NCBI GenBank assembly: GCA_018362935.1
Contig: JAHALQ010000014.1
Coordinates: 1 to 34,536, forward strand
Direction: 5' to 3'
DNA length: 34,536 bases
Source of the DNA: Pseudomonadota bacterium
GTDB lineage: Bacteria > Pseudomonadota > Alphaproteobacteria > RF32 > CAG-239
The notes under the pieces were generated by a model, which saw only the letters and a program-made list of their open reading frames with translations, had not been told where the DNA came from and did not search any database. The position numbers and the translations under genes were made by a program. This document shows, piece after piece, positions 30,967-34,536 of this stretch; the stretch's first letter is position 1, and each line of letters begins with the position of its first letter.

Positions 30967-30982
30967 TGCAAAAATTATGCCA
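30967..30982 (-). promoter_or_regulatory. Possible sigma-54 (-24/-12) promoter of the kdsD-rpoN-ptsN operon
   Basis: On the minus strand the sequence reads TGGCAT, five bases, TTGCA. The consensus is TGGCAC, N5, TTGCT/A, so only one core base (T for C) differs, with exact spacing. A start about 12 bases further on leaves a leader of about 70 bases before kdsD. Since the operon includes rpoN, this would be autoregulation. No sigma70 promoter of comparable quality was found for kdsD, but one match of this length can arise by chance. Confidence 0.45.
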
Positions 30983-31183
30983 GCCTTTTCATGTGCCGGT
31001 CCGTGCGCTGTCTGACGGTATGAGAGCGCCCGGATAATCTTTTTTAGACTCAAATGGACTCAAAAAACTGTCGCCACGCAAATGCAGGCGCGAGTCGAAT
31101 CAAAGACTTAGGCGCGATGCGCAGTGCTATACTTGTATGTGCGGGCGATTTTTGGACTCAAAAGATTTTTTTGTAAAAAATGG
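30983..31183. other. Gene-free region between the kdsD and rpsL promoters
   Basis: No gene is seen. GACTCAAA occurs three times (31047-31054, 31057-31064, 31155-31162), the last two inside an 11-base direct repeat TGGACTCAAAA (31055-31065 and 31153-31163). GCGCGATGCGC (31111-31121) is a short imperfect palindrome. These could be activator sites for the possible sigma-54 promoter or for the str operon. Confidence 0.35.
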
Positions 31184-31212
31184 TTGACTTGCCGGCCAGA
31201 TGAATCTAGTAT
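31184..31212 (+). promoter_or_regulatory. Promoter of the str operon
   Basis: TTGACT (31184-31189), exactly 17 bases, TAGTAT (31207-31212). The predicted start near 31219 gives a leader of about 93 bases before rpsL. Confidence 0.7.
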
Positions 31213-31218
31213 GCCGAG

Positions 31219-31273
31219 ACTCAATAAAGGAAGAGTAAGGCTTTTCTATGTCTGTTACACGGCTTTATCGAGT
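31219..31273 (+). promoter_or_regulatory. Possible regulatory stem in the rpsL leader
   Basis: ACTC-A-ATAAAG (31219-31229) pairs with CTTTAT-C-GAGT (31263-31273), ten pairs around one A-C mismatch. It encloses about 33 bases and begins at the predicted first base of the transcript. Leaders of ribosomal-protein operons often bind one of their products; which protein, if any, is unknown here. Confidence 0.4.
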
Positions 31274-31311
31274 AAAAATGTAATAATAACAAAACTTTAA
31301 GGAAATTTGTG

Positions 31312-31683
31312 ATGCCTACAATTAATCAGTTAATTCGTAAATCACGAACACCCAAAGTGAAGAGAAACAAAGTTCCGGCTTTGAAAGCTTGCCCACAAAA
31401 ACGCGGTGTTTGTACAAGGGTTTATACAACAACCCCGAAAAAACCAAACTCAGCTTTGCGTAAAGTGGCACGCGTTCGTCTGACAAACGGCTTTGAAGTA
31501 ATCAGTTATATCCCTGGTGAAGGTCACAATCTTCAAGAACACTCAGTGGTACTGATTAGAGGCGGCCGTGTAAAAGACTTACCTGGTGTTCGTTATCATA
31601 TCATTCGTGGTACCTTGGATACTCAAGGTGTATCTAAACGTCGTCAACGTCGTTCTCTGTACGGCGCCAAGAGACCGAAATAA
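31312..31683 (+). CDS. rpsL: 30S ribosomal protein S12
   Basis: S12 lies at the decoding centre and controls accuracy. The 123-residue protein carries the invariant CPQKRGVCTRVYTTTPKKPNSALRK region. Lys43 (TPKKPN) and the lysine of RVKDLPGVRYH, whose changes give streptomycin resistance, are wild type. The start is ATG at 31312 with AAGGA 8 bases upstream, rather than the GTG three bases before it. First gene of the str operon, 12 bases before rpsG. Confidence 0.98.
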   Translation: MPTINQLIRKSRTPKVKRNKVPALKACPQKRGVCTRVYTTTPKKPNSALRKVARVRLTNGFEVISYIPGEGHNLQEHSVVLIRGGRVKDLPGVRYHIIRGTLDTQGVSKRRQRRSLYGAKRPK

Positions 31684-31695
31684 GGAGTATAGAAG

Positions 31696-32166
31696 ATGTC
31701 ACGTCGTCATACAGCTGAAAAAAGAATCGTACTGCCCGACGCCAAATTCGGCGATAAGGTAGTCGCAAAATTTATTAACAATGTTATGGAGCATGGGAAG
31801 AAAGCCGTTGCCGAGAAAATCGTCTATTCCGCTTTTGACATCATTGCTGCCAAATCAAAACAGGATGCTTTGAAAGTTTTTGCCGAAGCCATTGATAATG
31901 TTAAGCCTCTGGTTGAGGTTAAGTCCCGCCGTGTCGGCGGTGCGACATATCAGGTGCCGATGGAAGTCCGTCCGGATCGCCGTCAGGCTCTGGCTATCCG
32001 CTGGATTATCGATGCAGCCAAAAAACGTTCGGAAACCACAATGACCGAGAAGCTGGCTAACGAATTGTTAGACGCTGTTGCCAATAAGGGTTCCGCCGTT
32101 AAGAAACGTGAGGATACCCATAGAATGGCCGAAGCCAATAAGGCTTTCTCCCATTATAAATTTTAA
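31696..32166 (+). CDS. rpsG: 30S ribosomal protein S7
   Basis: S7 starts assembly of the 30S head by binding the 3' major domain of 16S rRNA. The 156 residues match the family: MSRRHTAEKRIVLPDAKFGD, VKSRRVGGATYQVPMEVRPDRR, and the C-terminal KKREDTHRMAEANKAFSHYKF. AAGGAG lies 9 bases upstream. In E. coli S7 represses by binding the rpsL-rpsG gap; here that gap is only 12 bases, so such a site would have to be elsewhere. Confidence 0.98.
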   Translation: MSRRHTAEKRIVLPDAKFGDKVVAKFINNVMEHGKKAVAEKIVYSAFDIIAAKSKQDALKVFAEAIDNVKPLVEVKSRRVGGATYQVPMEVRPDRRQALAIRWIIDAAKKRSETTMTEKLANELLDAVANKGSAVKKREDTHRMAEANKAFSHYKF

Positions 32167-32188
32167 CCGAATAGTATAGGAAAATACA

Positions 32189-34264
32189 ATGGCTCGTACA
32201 CATAAATTGGAAATGTATAGAAACATCGGTATTATGGCGCACATTGATGCCGGTAAAACGACAACCAGTGAGCGCATCCTTTACTATACCGGACAAACCC
32301 ATAAAATCGGTGAAGTGCACGAAGGCGCTGCGACCATGGACTGGATGGAGCAGGAACAGGAGCGCGGTATTACCATTACCTCCGCCGCTACCACCTGCTT
32401 TTGGAAAGGCCACAGAATCAACCTGATTGATACTCCGGGACACGTTGACTTCACAGTCGAAGTTGAACGTTCTCTGCGCGTATTGGACGGCGCGATTACT
32501 GTATTTGATTCGGTTGCCGGCGTTGAACCGCAGTCGGAAACAGTTTGGAGACAGGCTGACAAATACTGTGTTCCGCGTATTTGTTTCTGCAACAAGATGG
32601 ATCGTATCGGCGCCAACTTCTACCGCTGCCTGGATATGATTGTTGACCGCCTGGGTGCCAAACCTCTGGCCATGCAGCTGCCAATCGGTGCCGAATCTGA
32701 ATTTCGCGGTGTTGTCGATTTGCTGAATATGAATGCCATCATTTATACCGGCGATACGGCTGATTCTCCGATTGAGATTCAGGAAATTCCGGCAGATTTG
32801 AAAGAAAAAGCCGAAGAGTATCACCACCAGCTGGTTGAAATGGCCGTCGAAGAAGACGAACAGGCTATGGAAGATTATCTGGAAGGCCGGGAAGTTTCTG
32901 CCGAAGTTCTGAAAAAATGCATCCGTAAGGGAACCATTGCCCAGAATTTTGTGCCGGTCTTCTGCGGTACCGCTTTCAAAAACAAGGGCGTTCAGCCTTT
33001 GTTGGATGCGGTTATTGATTATCTGCCGTCGCCTTTGGATATTCCTGCCGTCAAAGGCATTAATCCGAATACGGATGCCGAAGAAGTCCGCAAGCCTGCC
33101 GATGATCAGCCTCTGGCGGCGCTGGCATTCAAAATCATGAATGACCCGTTTGTCGGATCGCTGACCTTTACCCGTATTTATTCGGGTACGATGTCTGCCG
33201 GTTCTTATATCTATAACTCAGTTAAAGATAAGAAAGAGCGTGTCGGCCGCATGCTGCTGATGCATTCAAACAAACGTGAAGACCTCAAAGAAGCTCATGC
33301 CGGTGATATCGTCGCTCTGGCAGGTTTGAAAGATACCACAACCGGCGATACGCTTTGTGATTCTTCCAAGCCGGTTATTCTGGAAAACATGGTATTTCCT
33401 GAACCGGTTATTGAGCTGGCTGTTGAACCCAAAACCAAAGCCGATGTTGAGAAAATGGGTCTGGCTTTGTCCCGTCTGGCCATGGAAGACCCGTCTTTCA
33501 AAGTTTCTACCGACCAAGACAGCGGCCAAACCATTATCCGCGGTATGGGCGAATTGCATTTGGAAATCATTGTTGACCGTTTGAAACGCGAATTCAAGGT
33601 TGAATGCAATGTCGGCGAGCCGCAGGTTGCATATCGCGAAACCATTACCAAACCTTGCGATATTGAATATACGCACAAAAAGCAGTCCGGTGGTGCCGGT
33701 CAGTTTGCTAAAGTCAAAATCAAGTTTGAACCGATTGAAGGTTATACCGGATTTGAATTTGAGAACAGCGTTGTCGGCGGTAATGTTCCGAAGGAATATA
33801 TCCCCGGCGTCGAAAAAGGTTTGCGTACGGCTATGGATGCCGGTGTTATTGCCGGATATCCGGTAACCGGCGTTAAATGCAATCTTTATGACGGTGCTTA
33901 CCACGAGGTTGACTCAAACGTTATGTGCTTTGAAATCGCTGCCCGCGCAGCTTTCAGAGAAGGTATGCGTCAGGCCAGCCCGAAACTGCTTGAGCCGATT
34001 ATGAAGGTTGAAGTTGTTACCCCTGAAGAATACATGGGCGATATTATTGGTGATCTGAACTCCCGCCGCGGTTTAGTCAACGGCATGGATCAGCGTGCCA
34101 ATGCCCGCGTTATTGATGCGCATGTACCGCTGGCCAATATGTTTGGCTACGTCAATACCCTGCGCTCATTATCTCAGGGCCGTGCCCAGTTCTCCATGGT
34201 CTTCGATCATTATGCCGAAGTTCCTAAGGATGTGGCTGACAAGGTAAAAGCCAAAAACGCATAG
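32189..34264 (+). CDS. fusA: Elongation factor G
   Basis: EF-G drives translocation and, with RRF, recycling. The 691-residue protein has G1 AHIDAGKTT (17-25), the switch region RGITITSAATT, G3 DTPGHVDF and G4 NKMDRIG, followed by domains II-V. Domain IV is recognisable from YRETITKPCDIEYTHKKQSGGAGQFAKV. The length is normal and the context (rpsL-rpsG-fusA-tuf) supports the main EF-G rather than a paralogue. It starts 22 bases after rpsG. Confidence 0.98.
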   Translation: MARTHKLEMYRNIGIMAHIDAGKTTTSERILYYTGQTHKIGEVHEGAATMDWMEQEQERGITITSAATTCFWKGHRINLIDTPGHVDFTVEVERSLRVLDGAITVFDSVAGVEPQSETVWRQADKYCVPRICFCNKMDRIGANFYRCLDMIVDRLGAKPLAMQLPIGAESEFRGVVDLLNMNAIIYTGDTADSPIEIQEIPADLKEKAEEYHHQLVEMAVEEDEQAMEDYLEGREVSAEVLKKCIRKGTIAQNFVPVFCGTAFKNKGVQPLLDAVIDYLPSPLDIPAVKGINPNTDAEEVRKPADDQPLAALAFKIMNDPFVGSLTFTRIYSGTMSAGSYIYNSVKDKKERVGRMLLMHSNKREDLKEAHAGDIVALAGLKDTTTGDTLCDSSKPVILENMVFPEPVIELAVEPKTKADVEKMGLALSRLAMEDPSFKVSTDQDSGQTIIRGMGELHLEIIVDRLKREFKVECNVGEPQVAYRETITKPCDIEYTHKKQSGGAGQFAKVKIKFEPIEGYTGFEFENSVVGGNVPKEYIPGVEKGLRTAMDAGVIAGYPVTGVKCNLYDGAYHEVDSNVMCFEIAARAAFREGMRQASPKLLEPIMKVEVVTPEEYMGDIIGDLNSRRGLVNGMDQRANARVIDAHVPLANMFGYVNTLRSLSQGRAQFSMVFDHYAEVPKDVADKVKAKNA

Positions 34265-34274
34265 GATTTCCGTT

Positions 34275-34380
34275 TTATAGGGCATCTAGGGCGGTTTGGT
34301 TCAGTTCGAAAAATTCATGTACTTCTTTGTACTCTAAAATTTTTCTCACTTTCCAAATCACCCTATCTGCTCCTCTAAAA
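34275..34380. repeat. Intergenic palindromic repeat, GTAC family, type 3, inside the str operon
   Basis: The tip is GTAC, TTCTTT, GTAC (34319-34332), with arms CGAAAAATTCAT and the facing TCTAAAATTTTTC. TTTGG pairs with CCAAA further out, and the AGGG/CCCT ends also pair. The arms match those at 6373-6490. It fills most of the 173-base gap between fusA and tuf, two genes normally close together. Confidence 0.7.
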
Positions 34381-34437
34381 GCGAAAATCAGACAAGAAAA
34401 ATTTTTTATTAACTAATTTTATTTGGAGTAAATCTAA

Positions 34438-34536
34438 ATGGCAAAAGAGAAGTTTGAGCGGAATAAGCCGCACTGCAATATCGGAACGATCGGTCACGTA
34501 GACCACGGCAAGACGACGCTGACGGCAGCGATAACG
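34438..34536 (+). CDS. tuf: Elongation factor Tu, N-terminal part (cut by the window end)
   Basis: EF-Tu brings aminoacyl-tRNA to the ribosome. Only 33 residues are inside the window: MAKEKFERNKPHCNIGTIGH followed by VDHGKTTLTAAIT, including the G1 loop GHVDHGKTT. TTGGAG lies 9 bases upstream. It follows fusA as in the usual str operon, but the gap is filled with a long hairpin repeat, so its transcript may be processed or attenuated there. Confidence 0.96.
   Translation, partial: MAKEKFERNKPHCNIGTIGHVDHGKTTLTAAIT

Noticed and set aside
31309..31311. GTG start for rpsL one codon upstream
   Set aside because: The ATG at 31312 gives the standard MPTINQL start and better spacing to AAGGA.
1..34536. 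tRNA or rRNA genes, prophage or insertion-sequence transposase genes
   Set aside because: Reading both strands gave no cloverleaf with a CCA-type end, no rRNA stretch and no transposase, integrase or phage protein.

Overview
The window is a chromosomal stretch of a Gram-negative bacterium. The 41-residue L36, long-form HPF, lptC-lptA-lptB-rpoN-hpf-ptsN order, TolB, AsmA and EF4 fit an alphaproteobacterium. The AT-rich, repeat-laden intergenic regions suggest a lineage with many dispersed palindromes. The taxonomic call is inference from gene content; no rRNA is present.

Layout. 1-850: palindromic repeats, a small HTH gene and a structured RNA on the minus strand. 853-3505 (minus): cold-shock protein, the ABC-F factor EttA and a secreted protein of unknown function. 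3662-6262: rpmJ, a GNAT acetyltransferase (minus) with an operator-like promoter, and lepA. 6263-6599: two long hairpin repeats. 6600-10452 (plus): a coupled cluster deoB-pgeF-djlA-like-amidase, convergent with ruvX. 11225-13260: tolB and an unknown gene. 13327-16576 (minus): the nucleoside-salvage operon cdd-punA-deoC-deoA. 16694-21789: a very large AsmA protein with a coiled-coil tail, then a divergent GalU-like nucleotidyltransferase. 21790-22518: a dense repeat region holding a second copy of the structured RNA. 22519-24764: infA, an orphan sensor histidine kinase and a small acidic protein. 25052-30883 (minus): kdsD-lptC-lptA-lptB-rpoN-hpf-ptsN. 31312 to the end: the str operon rpsL-rpsG-fusA-tuf, with tuf cut by the window edge.

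How the genes fit together. Cdd, PunA and DeoA release pentose-1-phosphates from nucleosides, DeoB isomerises them to 5-phosphates and DeoC cleaves deoxyribose-5-phosphate. DeoB lies in a separate transcription unit with PgeF. LptABC, KdsD, AsmA, TolB and the amidase serve the envelope. LepA, EttA, HPF, IF-1, S12, S7, EF-G, EF-Tu and L36 serve translation.

The most notable find is a pair of homologous RNAs of about 165 nt on the minus strand (601-765 and 22236-22402). Each has its own sigma70-type promoter, a 34-nt block at the 5' end that is identical in both, several helices whose two sides changed together between the copies, an unchanged internal loop and an intrinsic terminator. I cannot match them to an RNA family I know. 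Second is a family of intergenic long palindromes with a GTAC-loop-GTAC tip, found at five loci and mostly in tandem pairs. Third is a sequence matching the sigma54 -24/-12 consensus upstream of the operon that contains rpoN.
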